In this document: in pieces, positions 26,542 through 35,175 of the stretch
Numbering within the stretch: the stretch's first letter is position 1
How the letters are laid out: every line of letters begins with the position of its first letter
NCBI RefSeq assembly: GCF_036226925.1
Contig: NZ_CP109031.1
Location: 4,340,001 to 4,404,000, forward strand
DNA from: Streptomyces sp. NBC_00659
Lineage (GTDB): Bacteria > Actinomycetota > Actinomycetes > Streptomycetales > Streptomycetaceae
DNA length: 64,000 nt
Reading direction: 5' to 3'
The notes under the pieces: model-generated
Seen by the model: the letters and a program-made list of their open reading frames with translations, nothing else
Databases searched by the model: none
What the model was told of the DNA's origin: nothing
Made by a program: the position numbers and the translations under genes

Positions 26542-28056
26542 ATGTGCGAGGACGACCACGGCATCGGCAGACGCGCGCTGTTCGTGACGGGAGCGGCGGC
26601 CGCGCTTACGTTGGGAAGCGTGACCTTCCCCAGCGGCGCGCACGCGGAAGCGGCGGACGACCAGGAGACGCGGACAGTGCGCGGCACCCTCCCCACCGGC
26701 TCCCCCGACTTCGTGTATCTCCCGGTCGAAGTACCGGCCGGGGTCGCGGAGATCAAGGTCTCCTACACCTACGAGAGGCCGTCCGTCCCGGCCGGCACGG
26801 CGGGCAACGCCCTGGACATCGGCATCTTCGACGAGCACGGCACGGAGCTGGGCGGCCGGGGTTTCCGGGGCTGGTCGGGCGGCGCGCGCACGGAGTTCTT
26901 CATCCGCTCGGACGACGCGACCCCCGGCTACATCCCCGGGCCGGTCCGCCCCGGCACCTGGCACATCGCGCTCGGCCCGTACACGGTGGCGCCGCAGGGA
27001 CTGGCGTACGAGGTCACGATCACCCTCACGTACGGGAAGCCCGCCCCGGCTACGGAACCGGTGTACCCGCCCTCGCGTGCCAAGGGCCGCGGCCGTGCCT
27101 GGTACCGGGGCGACTGCCATCTGCACTCCTGGTACTCGGACGGCCGCCGCACGCCCGCCGAGATCGCGGCGCTGGCGCGGGCGGCGGGCCTGGACTTCAT
27201 CAACTCCTCGGACCACAACACGCATGCCGCGCATCCGCACTGGGCGGACCAGGCGGGCGACGATCTGCTGATCATGCTGGGCGAGGAGGTCACCACGCGC
27301 AACGGGCACGTGCTGGCGCTCGGCACGGAGCCCGGGACCTTCGTCGACTGGCGCTACCGGGCCCGCGACAACCGCTTCGGCCGGTTCGCGCGCCGGATCC
27401 GCGGGGCCGGCGGGCTCGTGGTGCCCGCGCACCCGCACGCCACCTGTGTCGGCTGCGGGTGGAAGTTCGGCTTCGGCGAGGCGGACGCGGTCGAGGTGTG
27501 GAACGGCCCGTACACCCCCGACGACGAGGTCGCCCTCGCCGACTGGGACAGCATGCTGGTCGCCTCCGTGCGCGGGGGACACGACTGGCTCCCGGCGATG
27601 GGCAACAGCGACGCGCACCGCTCCCCCGACCCGGTCGGCAGCCCGCAGACGGTCGTCCTCGCCGATGACCTGACCCGCGAGGCGATCCAGGAGGGCATCC
27701 GCGCGGGCCGTTCCTACATCGCCGAGTCGAAGCTGATCTCCCTCACCTTCTTGGCGTCCGGCGCGAAGGGTGAACACGCGGGCATCGGGGAACGGTTGAG
27801 GGTCGCTCCGGACGCCCCGGTCACCGTCCGCCTGGAGGTCACCGGCGCCCCGCGCTGCACGGTCCGCTTCGTCACCGACCAGGGCGTGCTGTTCACCAGC
27901 GACCCGCTGCCGGTCGCGGGCTCCGGAACGGTGGAGTGGCGTACGACGGCGTCCTACGCGGCGTACGTCCGCGCGGAGCTGCGCCACGAGACGGCGGCGG
28001 GGCCGGTGCCGGGGGCGCTGGCGGCGTTCACGAATCCGGTCTTCCTGGGGGCGTAG
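26542..28056 (+). CDS. Secreted CehA/McbA-type PHP metallohydrolase
   Basis: A 504-residue protein with a twin-arginine-type signal (GIGRRALFVTGAAAALTLG). The N-terminal 160 residues look like a beta-sandwich. The PHP domain starts near residue 190: GDCHLHSWYSDG gives the HxH and Asp ligands, then DFINSSDHNTH, LGEEVTTRNGH, VPAHPHA and GNSDAHR supply the rest of a trinuclear metal site. CehA and McbA, members of this family, hydrolyse carbamates or esters; others act on phosphoesters. The real substrate is unknown. ATG 26542 has GGGGAG about 8 bases upstream. A long hairpin follows the stop. Confidence 0.85.
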   Translation: MCEDDHGIGRRALFVTGAAAALTLGSVTFPSGAHAEAADDQETRTVRGTLPTGSPDFVYLPVEVPAGVAEIKVSYTYERPSVPAGTAGNALDIGIFDEHGTELGGRGFRGWSGGARTEFFIRSDDATPGYIPGPVRPGTWHIALGPYTVAPQGLAYEVTITLTYGKPAPATEPVYPPSRAKGRGRAWYRGDCHLHSWYSDGRRTPAEIAALARAAGLDFINSSDHNTHAAHPHWADQAGDDLLIMLGEEVTTRNGHVLALGTEPGTFVDWRYRARDNRFGRFARRIRGAGGLVVPAHPHATCVGCGWKFGFGEADAVEVWNGPYTPDDEVALADWDSMLVASVRGGHDWLPAMGNSDAHRSPDPVGSPQTVVLADDLTREAIQEGIRAGRSYIAESKLISLTFLASGAKGEHAGIGERLRVAPDAPVTVRLEVTGAPRCTVRFVTDQGVLFTSDPLPVAGSGTVEWRTTASYAAYVRAELRHETAAGPVPGALAAFTNPVFLGA

Positions 28057-28061
28057 CCCGA

Positions 28062-28099
28062 GGCGGGCGTGAGGGAACACGGCCTCCCTCACGCCCGCC
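28062..28099. terminator. Bidirectional terminator hairpin
   Basis: GGCGGGCGTGAGGG (28062-28075) pairs perfectly with CCCTCACGCCCGCC (28086-28099), a 14-bp stem between two convergent genes. Confidence 0.75.
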
Positions 28100-28149
28100 C
28101 CTGACAGCCCTGAGTTCTCGTTGATCCGATTCTGACTCTGGTGCCGGCT

Positions 28150-28989
28150 CTAGTTCTGGTAGACCTTGTTGGTGCCCGCGCCGCCGGAGAGCTTGTCCGT
28201 GCCCGTGCCGCCGTGCAGCAGGTCGTTGCCGGTGTTGCCGTAGATCGTGTCGTTGCCGCTGTCGCCGTACAGCTTGTCGTTGCCCCTGCCGCCGTAGACG
28301 AAGTCGGCACCGGCGCCGGCGTGGATGACGTCGTTGCCGTCGTCACCGAACAAGCCGCTTGTGTCCTGCCCAGTGGCGGTGCCGGTGAGACTGTCGTTGC
28401 CGGGCCCGCCTTGGCACGTGGATTCGCAGTTGGTGAGCGTGTCGTTGCCCGCGCCACCGTCTGCACCCTCGCCGTAGACGCCCCCGCCGCCATCGAGGCG
28501 GTCGTTGCCGTCTCCCCCGTACAAAACGGTGCCGAGGTCGCCCTTGATGACGTCGTTGCCCTTGCCGCCGGAGATCGTGGCCAACGCGCCGGTGGCGGTC
28601 GCGGTGTCGTTGCCGTCACCGAGGTCGGCGTTGTAGTCGTCCATGTCGCCGGTGCCGCCCACGCCGATCACCGCCGTGCACTCGACGACCTTGTGATCGG
28701 TCGCCGACGGATAGGTGCACTTGTCCGTGGAGATGGTGATGTTGTAATTGTCGCGGAAGGTGATGCGGAGGTAGTGGTAATCCTCGGAGCCGGCGTCGAC
28801 CTCCTTCGTGGTGACTCTCAGGTTGTTGGTCTGTCCGGCGGCGGCCTTGTACGAGAACGTGCCGTAGGTGGCGCGGGTGAGCGTGGCCGAACTCGCCGTG
28901 GCCGCCTGGGCGGTGGACACCGAGAACAGGCCTCCGCCGAGAGCGAGACCGAGAGCGGCGGTGGCGGAAATTGCCCTTAACGTGCGCAT
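28150..28989 (-). CDS. Secreted RTX-like calcium-binding protein with a TTA codon
   Basis: A 279-residue exported protein with a Sec signal (ISATAALGLALGGGLFSVSTAQA). Residues 35-130 are a beta-rich domain. From about 140 there are degenerate nonapeptide repeats GGxGNDxIx (GGKGNDVIKGD, GGRGNDKLYG, GNDTIYGNTGNDLLHG) of the hemolysin-type calcium roll. It should fold on calcium outside the cell; in Gram-positives such proteins go through Sec, not type I secretion. The fourth codon is TTA (28978-28980), which in Streptomyces needs the developmentally controlled bldA tRNA. Expression is therefore probably tied to sporulation or late growth. Confidence 0.87.
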   Translation of the reverse strand: MRTLRAISATAALGLALGGGLFSVSTAQAATASSATLTRATYGTFSYKAAAGQTNNLRVTTKEVDAGSEDYHYLRITFRDNYNITISTDKCTYPSATDHKVVECTAVIGVGGTGDMDDYNADLGDGNDTATATGALATISGGKGNDVIKGDLGTVLYGGDGNDRLDGGGGVYGEGADGGAGNDTLTNCESTCQGGPGNDSLTGTATGQDTSGLFGDDGNDVIHAGAGADFVYGGRGNDKLYGDSGNDTIYGNTGNDLLHGGTGTDKLSGGAGTNKVYQN

Positions 28990-29270
28990 GCGGAAATAAC
29001 CCTTCGCGGAATCAGTGATGATCAGGCCCGACGAAGAAAAGCGCCGGTGAATTCGCCGTCACCGCTGCCACCGTCGTCACGGCGGTCGGTGATCGGTGAT
29101 CAAGTCGTGAGCCCGCACCTACGTGCGGGGCTGTTGTTGTTTCTGGTTCGCACGTTTGGACACCGCACCCCGGGCGGGGGTTGTAGCGGAATTCCGCTCA
29201 GTTCCCGCAGGCGACTTGGATTCCCCTGCCATTAACCGGCCGGACACCGGCATGCCGCCTTCTCTTCGGT

Positions 29271-29711
29271 TCACCGGGCCCCCGCCCCGCCCCCGCACTC
29301 CGCCCACAGCAGTTTCCCGCCTCTCGACGCGCCGATCTCGCGCAGCACGGACACGCCCCACGCGTCGGCGCAGGCCCGTACGAGGTGCAGGCCGCGGCCG
29401 CGTTCGGCTTCCGCCGGGGATACGGAGGTGTGGGGCCGCCCGTAGCCGGGCGGGACTCTCGGGTCGGTGTCCCAGACGGCGACCGTCAGCCGGTCCGGCT
29501 CGGTCGAGAGGACGCGGAGGGCGTACGTGCCCCGGGTGTGCAGGTGGGCGTTGGTGAGCAGTTCGGACGCCACGAGTTCGGCGGTGGGGGCGAGTTCCGT
29601 GAGGTCGTGGGCGGCGAGGACGGTGCGGAGGGTGGCTCGGGCGATACCGGGGGCGCGGGGATCGTGCGGGAGTTGGAGGGTGTAGGCCCAGGGCGGCGAT
29701 ACCGTGGTCAT
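29271..29711 (-). CDS. HATPase_c anti-sigma-factor-like ATP-binding protein
   Basis: A 146-residue GHKL protein of the RsbW/SpoIIAB-like type common in Streptomyces. The N-box reads ELVASELLTNAHLH (Asn near 54), G1 reads VWDTDPRVPP, and G2 reads ERGRGLHLVRACADAWGV. There is no kinase-associated domain, so it is a free-standing switch protein or anti-sigma kinase. It is divergent from the second XRE gene across a palindrome-bearing region. HATPase genes are frequent neighbours of XRE/DUF397 pairs, which supports a three-component unit (inference). Confidence 0.83.
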   Translation of the reverse strand: MTTVSPPWAYTLQLPHDPRAPGIARATLRTVLAAHDLTELAPTAELVASELLTNAHLHTRGTYALRVLSTEPDRLTVAVWDTDPRVPPGYGRPHTSVSPAEAERGRGLHLVRACADAWGVSVLREIGASRGGKLLWAECGGGAGAR

Positions 29712-29828
29712 CGGAAGTCTCCGATCACGAGAGGGGGTTGGCTCTTCGTTTCCGGTGCCCAGTGACCTGGCCGCTCCGTCGAACGGGGTTCTTCTGGGCG
29801 GGGCGCCTGCATACGAAGATACGGCTCC

Positions 29829-29845
29829 CGCAAATGAAATTTGCG
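29829..29845. promoter_or_regulatory. Candidate operator of the second XRE regulator
   Basis: CGCAAAT-GAA-ATTTGCG is a perfect 7-3-7 inverted repeat. It is strikingly AT-rich for this genome and lies between the divergent HATPase and XRE starts, 78 bases before the XRE start codon. Confidence 0.55.
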
Positions 29846-29922
29846 CGAGTTCGAGATGATCCTGCCCGACTTCCCTCGTATGGGTGACGACTCAACTGGA
29901 CTTGCGCGCCTGAGGAGTTCGC

Positions 29923-30774
29923 ATGACCGCACGGCCTGCCCCCACGGCACGGCGAATTCGCCTGGCCGTAGAGCTGCGCAAGATGCGCGAGCGCGCGGGC
30001 CTGACGTCAACCGAGGCGGCGCGTGCCCTCGGAACGAGCCAAGGGCAGCTCTCCAACGTCGAAGTGGCGCGGTTCGGCGTGAGCCCCGACCGCATCAGGT
30101 CCCTGGCCCGCTTGTACTCGTGCCCCGATCAGGCCTTCGTCGAAGCCCTGGCCGAGATGGCGACGGACAAGACGCGAGGCTGGTGGGAGGCGTTCCGCGA
30201 GACCCTGCCTTCAGGGCTGCTCGACCTCGCCGAACTGGAATATCACGCCACTGCCGTTCGCACGGCGTACACCACCCACATCTCGGGGCTGCTCCAGACC
30301 CGTGAGCACGCTCGCGAGATCTTCCGCCACGTGATCCCCGCCCCCACTCCCCCGGAGATCGAACACCGTGTCGCGCACCGCATCATGCGGCAGGACGTCA
30401 TCTACCGTCCCGACCCGGTTTCGTACCGGACCGTCATCCACGAAGCGGCCCTGCGCATCCGTGTCGGCGGACGGGAGGTGGCTCGCGCCCAGCTGCAGCA
30501 CCTGCTCTACATGAGCGAGCGGGAGCACATCACCGTGCGGGTGCTTCCCTTCGAGGTCGGAGCGTTTCCGGGGTCGGGCCAGTCCATCAACTACCTGTAC
30601 GGGCCCGTCCCTCAGCTCGACACAGCACAACTCGACCAGTTCCACGGTCCCGTGTTGCTGGACGCCGAGGCACTCTTGGAGAAATACCGGAACCTTCTCG
30701 ACGTCGTCGAGGACGCCGCCCTGAGCCCCGAGAAGTCCCGGGATCTCATCCACGCCATCGCCCAAGACCTGTAG
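29923..30774 (+). CDS. XRE-family regulator with DUF5753 domain (second pair)
   Basis: A 283-residue paralogue of the regulator at 9835. The helix-turn-helix (residues 10-65) reads LAVELRKMRERAGLTSTEAARALGTSQGQLSNVE, and the DUF5753 domain carries SGLLQTREHAREIF, HEAALRIRVGG and ITVRVLPFEVGAFPGSG. The ATG has GAGGAG about 6 bases upstream. The cognate DUF397 gene follows 10 bases after its stop, so the pair is one transcript. The probable operator is the palindrome at 29829. Confidence 0.88.
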   Translation: MTARPAPTARRIRLAVELRKMRERAGLTSTEAARALGTSQGQLSNVEVARFGVSPDRIRSLARLYSCPDQAFVEALAEMATDKTRGWWEAFRETLPSGLLDLAELEYHATAVRTAYTTHISGLLQTREHAREIFRHVIPAPTPPEIEHRVAHRIMRQDVIYRPDPVSYRTVIHEAALRIRVGGREVARAQLQHLLYMSEREHITVRVLPFEVGAFPGSGQSINYLYGPVPQLDTAQLDQFHGPVLLDAEALLEKYRNLLDVVEDAALSPEKSRDLIHAIAQDL

Positions 30775-30784
30775 AGGAGCCCCC

Positions 30785-30976
30785 ATGCCAACTCACAACT
30801 GGCAGAAGTCGACCTACTGCCAGGAGGGCGACGCCTGCCTCCACGTCGCCGTCTCCACCACCGCAGAAACGGTCCACCTGACCGAAAGCGGCGACCCCGC
30901 CCACTCCATACTCTCGACCACCCCGGCCGCCTTCGACGCCCTTCTGCGAGCGCTCAAGAGAAACAGCCGCTGCTGA
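30785..30976 (+). CDS. DUF397 small protein (second pair)
   Basis: A 63-residue DUF397 protein: NWQKSTYCQEGDACLHVAV, VHLTESGDP and TTPAAFDALLRALK fit the family, although the usual SSYS is changed to STYC and the VRDSK motif to LTESG. GAGGAG lies 5-6 bases before the ATG. It should bind the XRE protein encoded just upstream. Confidence 0.83.
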   Translation: MPTHNWQKSTYCQEGDACLHVAVSTTAETVHLTESGDPAHSILSTTPAAFDALLRALKRNSRC

Positions 30977-30982
30977 AGGACC

Positions 30983-31819
30983 TCAGGTCGTGTCCTGACC
31001 GCCCTGAGGAAGGGACAGGTCGGCCACGACGGCCGCGTGGTCCGAGGGCCACACCCCGTCAACCGGCTCGTCCCCGGCCCGCCGTACGGACCGGACGTGC
31101 CCGAGGCCGCCGGGGCCGGGCGTGCCGACGTGGACGTAGTCGATGCGCACGGCGGGACTGTGCGGGCCGACATGGGCGTTCGCCGGGTCCCAGGTGGCCG
31201 AGGGTGCCGTCGGGTCGGCGTACTCCCAGGCGTCGAGGAAGACCTGTCCGGGAACCGCGGGGGACGTCTTGTATCCCCCGAACAACCGGATCTCGTCGGA
31301 GTCCGGCCAGGCGTTGAAGTCACCCGTGACGACCGGGGGGAAGTCGGTGCCGCCCCGGTGCGCGGAGACGAACTCCGCGAGGGCGGTGACCTGTTCGCGG
31401 CGTACGCCCGAGGCGTGGACGGCCGAGGTGAGGTGGGTGGTGAAGAAGGGCACCTCGTGGGTGGGCGTGGCCAGGCGGGCGTGAAGGGCGAGCCGTCCGT
31501 CGTAGAGCTCTTCGGGGGCAGGCAGCCGCAGCACCTCCTGCGCCACCACCGGCCAACGGCTCAGCACGGCGTTGCCGACGTCGACCGTGCTGTCCCCGAT
31601 CCGCCGCTGCCAGCGGTCCGAGGCGTCGGAAGCCGCCCAGGTCCAGTGCATTCCGAGCTCGTCCGCGAGCCACCCGGCGAGGTTCTGGCCGCCGCACTCC
31701 CAGACCTCCTGCAACCCGACCACGTCGGGCCGCAGTTCGCGCAGCACGGCCAGGATGGCTTTCTGCCGTTCTTCCCAGGGCCCGAACCGCCACCAGAGGT
31801 TCCAGGTCACAACCCGCAT
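30983..31819 (-). CDS. Endonuclease/exonuclease/phosphatase family protein
   Basis: A 278-residue EEP-fold hydrolase. The expected residues are visible: MRVVTWNLWW (Asn), GLQEVWE (metal Glu), TTHLTS, TGDFNAWPDSDE (Asp, Asn) and the final WPSDHAAVVADL (Asp-His). I chose the ATG at 31819 because the motif TWNLWW begins 5 residues later and AGGTGG precedes it. It has no signal peptide. It may act on nucleic acids, phosphoinositides or other phosphodiesters. It is divergent from the F420-type reductase. Confidence 0.85.
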   Translation of the reverse strand: MRVVTWNLWWRFGPWEERQKAILAVLRELRPDVVGLQEVWECGGQNLAGWLADELGMHWTWAASDASDRWQRRIGDSTVDVGNAVLSRWPVVAQEVLRLPAPEELYDGRLALHARLATPTHEVPFFTTHLTSAVHASGVRREQVTALAEFVSAHRGGTDFPPVVTGDFNAWPDSDEIRLFGGYKTSPAVPGQVFLDAWEYADPTAPSATWDPANAHVGPHSPAVRIDYVHVGTPGPGGLGHVRSVRRAGDEPVDGVWPSDHAAVVADLSLPQGGQDTT

Positions 31820-31911
31820 CCGCAGCCACCTGCTTCTGTCGCACGACATCGGGGACCATTGAAACAACTCCCTTGTGCCACACACCAGCCCGGACAGGAG
31901 CCCCACGGACC

Positions 31912-32307
31912 ATGGCCCGTCTCACCGACCTCAGGTTCCGCACCACGACCGCCTTCCAGCGGCATCTCGTCAACCCGCTCGCGCGCCGGATGCCGTTCCA
32001 GACTCTCCTGGAGACCACCGGCCGTGTCTCCGGCCTGCCCCGGCGCACCCCGCTCGGCGGCCGCCGCGTCGGTGACGCCTTCTGGCTGGTCTCGGAGTTC
32101 GGCGAACGGTCGCAGTACATACGCAACATCCAGGCGGACTCGAGGGTGCGGGTGCGGCTCCGCGGGCGCTGGCACGAGGGCACGGCGCACCTCCTCCCGG
32201 ACGACGACCCGGTGGCCCGGCTGCACACCCTGCCCCGGGGCAACAGCACGGCGGTACGGCTGATCGGTACGGGGCTGCTGACGGTGCGGGTGGACCTGCG
32301 GGGGTGA
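31912..32307 (+). CDS. Ddn-type F420-dependent nitroreductase-family protein
   Basis: A 131-residue split-barrel protein of the deazaflavin-dependent (Ddn/DUF385) family: LLETTGRVSGLPRRTPLGG, FWLVSEFGERSQYIRNIQADSRVRVR and HEGTAHLLPDDDP are characteristic. The family uses F420H2 to reduce quinones, enones or nitro compounds. The ATG at 31912 replaces a longer, poorly supported N-terminus. The cofactor would come from the FbiC pathway. No CTGAC-N5-GTCAG palindrome lies upstream. Confidence 0.85.
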   Translation: MARLTDLRFRTTTAFQRHLVNPLARRMPFQTLLETTGRVSGLPRRTPLGGRRVGDAFWLVSEFGERSQYIRNIQADSRVRVRLRGRWHEGTAHLLPDDDPVARLHTLPRGNSTAVRLIGTGLLTVRVDLRG

Positions 32308-32631
32308 GGCGGCCGGGGGTCCTCGCATCCCGGAAAGGCATCCCAGGCTTCCGCGTTTCCGCAGGTCATCCGGGGTGGGATGGTTCCACCGTCCCGGGTT
32401 GGGGGGCAGCTGTTGCCCCGGCTCCGCGAGGAATCCCATGCTGTGGATGTCGCACCGGCTGAGCAGGTCTTCCGCTCGGCAGCGCCGACACCCCGGCCCG
32501 CCCGTCCACAGGGACACCCATGTCCTCATGCACTCAGGACGGGCGGATGCCCAGGGCGGATTCCCCGAGTGGGTGCCCGGCCGCCGGCGCGTGCGACCTC
32601 CATACGGATCGGAAAAGGAAACGGGGACACC
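32308..32631. other. Intergenic region before the DUF4232 lipoprotein gene
   Basis: 324 bases. I see no gene, no strong hairpin and no palindrome. The lipoprotein promoter presumably lies here, but no clear -35/-10 pair was found. Confidence 0.4.
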
Positions 32632-33474
32632 ATGAACACGCCTGCCCGCAGGAACCACAAGAGCCCGGGGAACTGGAAGTCCTACGCCCTCGGGGCCGCG
32701 GCGGCCGCGGCGCTGCTCGCGACCACGGCGTGCGATCCGGGCGCGGCCGAAGGTTCGGACAACTCCAAGTCCTCGGCCCAGCCGAGCGCGACGGCTTCGG
32801 CGAAGCCGGGCGGCGCTTCGGGCAGCACGGGCACCGATGGGACCGGGAGCGGTGCCAGCAGCGCGGGGAGCAGCGCCGGCAGCAGCGCAGGGAGCGGTGG
32901 CAGCACGGGCAGCAGTACAGGCAGCAGCACGGGCAACGGTGGGGGCACGGGCGGCAAGGGCGGCACCAGCAGCGCCGGCGGCACGGGCGGCACGAGCACC
33001 GGCAGCAGTGGTGGCAGCACCGGCGGTGGCGGCAAGGAAGCGATCGCCGCGTGCTCCCAGACGGAGCTCGGGGTGTCCGCGGTGAAGGAGAGGGATGCCA
33101 GGCACCTCGTCCTCACCGTCCAGAACGCGAGCACCAAGAAGTGCAACCTCTACCGCTACCCCCTCGTGCGGCTCGGTGACGGCACCCGGAACACCCCCGT
33201 GATCAAGGACAGCGACCCGGACCCGGGCGTGCCCGTCACCCTCGCCCCGGGCCAGGAGGCCTACGCCGCTCTGCTCGTCGCCGGCGGCGCCAGGGACGAG
33301 TACGAGGCGAAGAACATCACCCTCACCCTCCAGGGCAGCACCCCCGGCAGCAGCGCGGGCAAGCCGATCGACGTCCCCATGCCCGTCAGCACGCTCTACG
33401 CGGACGACGGTCAGCTCGTCACCTACTGGACGACCGCTTCCGGCTACGCCCTGGACTTCATCATGTCGAAGTGA
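32632..33474 (+). CDS. DUF4232 lipoprotein with Gly/Ser-rich linker
   Basis: A 280-residue exported protein. The signal peptide (YALGAAAAAALLATTACDPG) ends in a lipobox with Cys near residue 35, so it should be anchored to the outer face of the membrane. Residues 45-135 are a low-complexity Ser/Gly/Thr linker. The last 140 residues form a DUF4232 domain (ACSQTELGVSAV, LVLTVQNASTKKCNLYRYPLVRLGD, VTLAPGQEAYAALLV). Its function is unknown; such proteins are abundant in Streptomyces and are thought to work at the cell surface. Confidence 0.85.
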   Translation: MNTPARRNHKSPGNWKSYALGAAAAAALLATTACDPGAAEGSDNSKSSAQPSATASAKPGGASGSTGTDGTGSGASSAGSSAGSSAGSGGSTGSSTGSSTGNGGGTGGKGGTSSAGGTGGTSTGSSGGSTGGGGKEAIAACSQTELGVSAVKERDARHLVLTVQNASTKKCNLYRYPLVRLGDGTRNTPVIKDSDPDPGVPVTLAPGQEAYAALLVAGGARDEYEAKNITLTLQGSTPGSSAGKPIDVPMPVSTLYADDGQLVTYWTTASGYALDFIMSK

Positions 33475-33500
33475 CGAAGTGACGGACCCCGGCCGGGACT

Positions 33501-34283
33501 TCAACCCGAGTTGGACAGGCGGTCCAGCCACTCGGTGAACAGGGCCGTCTCGGCGGGGGTGAACGCGGGGCTCGGGTCCTGCCGGAGCAGCGCGCCGAGG
33601 CGGGTCGCGGCGGCGGGGACGCCGGGGGCGGCGGAATCCGCCGGAGCGCCGGGGGCGGTCGCGTCCGGGGTGAAGACCACCGCGTGCACCGCGTCCCGCA
33701 CCCGGCGCGACACGGTCTCGTCCGTGAACGTCGCCGGGCGGGAGACCAGCATCAGACAGACGCCGACGTTGGCGGACATGATCATCTGCGCGGCGAGTCC
33801 GGGGGCCAGGCGCAGCTTGCCCTGTCCGGCGGCGCGGCGCAGGTCGGCGGTGAGGATCCGGTGGGCCTCCAGGGCCGCGGCCGGCGGGGTACGCATCGCC
33901 GGGGAGTTCATCAGGCGGTAGAGGTTCGGGTTCCGCAGGGCGAACTCGGTGTGGCCGTCCCAGCCCTCGCGCAGGTCCTGGACCGGGTCCGTACCGGGGT
34001 GCCGTTCCCGCTTGGCCGCCAGGTAGCGCTCCCAGCCGTGGTCGACGACGGCCGACAGCAGGCCTTCCTTGTCGCCGAAGTGGCGGTAGAGCGCGGGGGC
34101 GCCGACCCCGGCCGCCTCGCACACGGCCCGGGTCGAGACGTCACCGTCCGGGGACCGCGCGACCAGTTCGGCGGCCACGGCGAGGATGCGCGCTCTGGTG
34201 CTCACGGGCGCGTCGGTGGCGGGGCCGGCCTCGCCGGGGGTGCCGGCCCCGGCCCCGCCGGGGGTACGGGCGTCGCTGCTCAT
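33501..34283 (-). CDS. TetR/AcrR family repressor (SDR-linked)
   Basis: A 260-residue TetR protein. The helix-turn-helix (about 30-75) reads ILAVAAELVARSPDGDVSTRAVCEAAGVGAPALYRHFGDKEGLLSAV. A helical ligand domain follows, with an Ala/Pro-rich insertion near the end. AGGAG lies 8 bases before the ATG. It follows the SDR gene by 43 bases on the same strand and probably controls it through the inverted repeat at 35131. Confidence 0.88.
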   Translation of the reverse strand: MSSDARTPGGAGAGTPGEAGPATDAPVSTRARILAVAAELVARSPDGDVSTRAVCEAAGVGAPALYRHFGDKEGLLSAVVDHGWERYLAAKRERHPGTDPVQDLREGWDGHTEFALRNPNLYRLMNSPAMRTPPAAALEAHRILTADLRRAAGQGKLRLAPGLAAQMIMSANVGVCLMLVSRPATFTDETVSRRVRDAVHAVVFTPDATAPGAPADSAAPGVPAAATRLGALLRQDPSPAFTPAETALFTEWLDRLSNSG

Positions 34284-34326
34284 CTCGGGGGCTCCTGACG
34301 TCGTCGGGGCGGGAGGACGGTCGGCG

Positions 34327-35076
34327 TCAGGCGATGCCGCCGTTGGCGCGCAGCACCTGGCCGTTGACCCAGCGGCCTCCGGGGCCCGCGAGGAAGGCGA
34401 CGACGGAGGCGATGTCCTCGGGGGTGCCGAGACGTTCCAGGGGCGGCTGGGCGGCCATCCGCGCGACGGTCTCCTCGTCCTTGCCCTCCAGGAAGAGGGC
34501 GGTGGCGGTCGGGCCGGGGGCCACGGCGTTGACGGTGATGTCCCGGCCGCGCATCTCGCGGGCGAGGATCAGGGTCATGGCCTCGACGGCGCCCTTGGTG
34601 GCGGCGTACGCGGTGTAGCCGGGGAGGGCTAGGGCCAGCACGGAGCTGGAGAAGTTGATGATCGCGCCGCCCGTGCGCAGCCTGCGCGCGGCCTGCTGGC
34701 CGACGACGAAGGTGCCGCGGATGTTGGTGCGGTGCATCCGGTCCAGGGCGTCGAGGTCGAGGTCGACGAGCGGGGCCAGGGTCATGACGCCGGCCGCGTG
34801 GACGACGACGTCGACGCCGCCGAAGGTCTTCTCGGCGGTGTCGAAGAGGGCGGCGACCTCCGCCTCCTCGGCGACGTCGGCCCGGAAGGCGACGGCCTGC
34901 CCGCCCGCCTCACCGATCGCCGCGACCGCCTTGTCGGCCTCGGCGGCGTTGCCCGCGTAGTTCACGACGACGGCGTATCCCTCACGGGCCAGCCGCTCGG
35001 CGCTCTCGCGGCCGATGCCGCGGGACCCACCGGTGACGATCGCGACGCGCGGGGAGGTGCTCGGCTGCTCACTCAT
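34327..35076 (-). CDS. SDR family oxidoreductase
   Basis: A 249-residue classical SDR: TGGSRGIGRESAERL at residue 16, NNAG-like VVHAAGVM, INFSSSVLAL (Ser), YTAYAATKGAVEAM (YxxxK) and FLAGPGGRWVNGQVLRANGGIA at the end. AAGGAG stands 6 bases before the start. It pairs with the downstream TetR gene in a regulator-enzyme unit often seen in Streptomyces. The substrate is unknown. It does not have the CTGAC palindrome and probably is not part of that regulon. Confidence 0.9.
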   Translation of the reverse strand: MSEQPSTSPRVAIVTGGSRGIGRESAERLAREGYAVVVNYAGNAAEADKAVAAIGEAGGQAVAFRADVAEEAEVAALFDTAEKTFGGVDVVVHAAGVMTLAPLVDLDLDALDRMHRTNIRGTFVVGQQAARRLRTGGAIINFSSSVLALALPGYTAYAATKGAVEAMTLILAREMRGRDITVNAVAPGPTATALFLEGKDEETVARMAAQPPLERLGTPEDIASVVAFLAGPGGRWVNGQVLRANGGIA

Positions 35077-35130
35077 GGCGTTGCTCCTTGTCTCGGCCGG
35101 GGTAGCGGTGCCCCCATCCCGATGAAAGCA

Positions 35131-35154
35131 ACGCTAACACTCACGCAGTAGCGT
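35131..35154. promoter_or_regulatory. Candidate TetR operator before the SDR-TetR unit
   Basis: ACGCTA (35131-35136) and TAGCGT (35149-35154) form a spaced inverted repeat, 55 bases upstream of the SDR start on its strand and over the likely promoter (TTAGCG as a -10). Confidence 0.4.
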
Positions 35155-35175
35155 CGATACCCAAGGTTCGCCGCT

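Noticed and set aside
33501..34283. TetR at 33501 as the regulon repressor
   Set aside because: It forms a two-gene unit with an SDR and has its own ACGCTA/TAGCGT repeat; no palindrome copy is near it.
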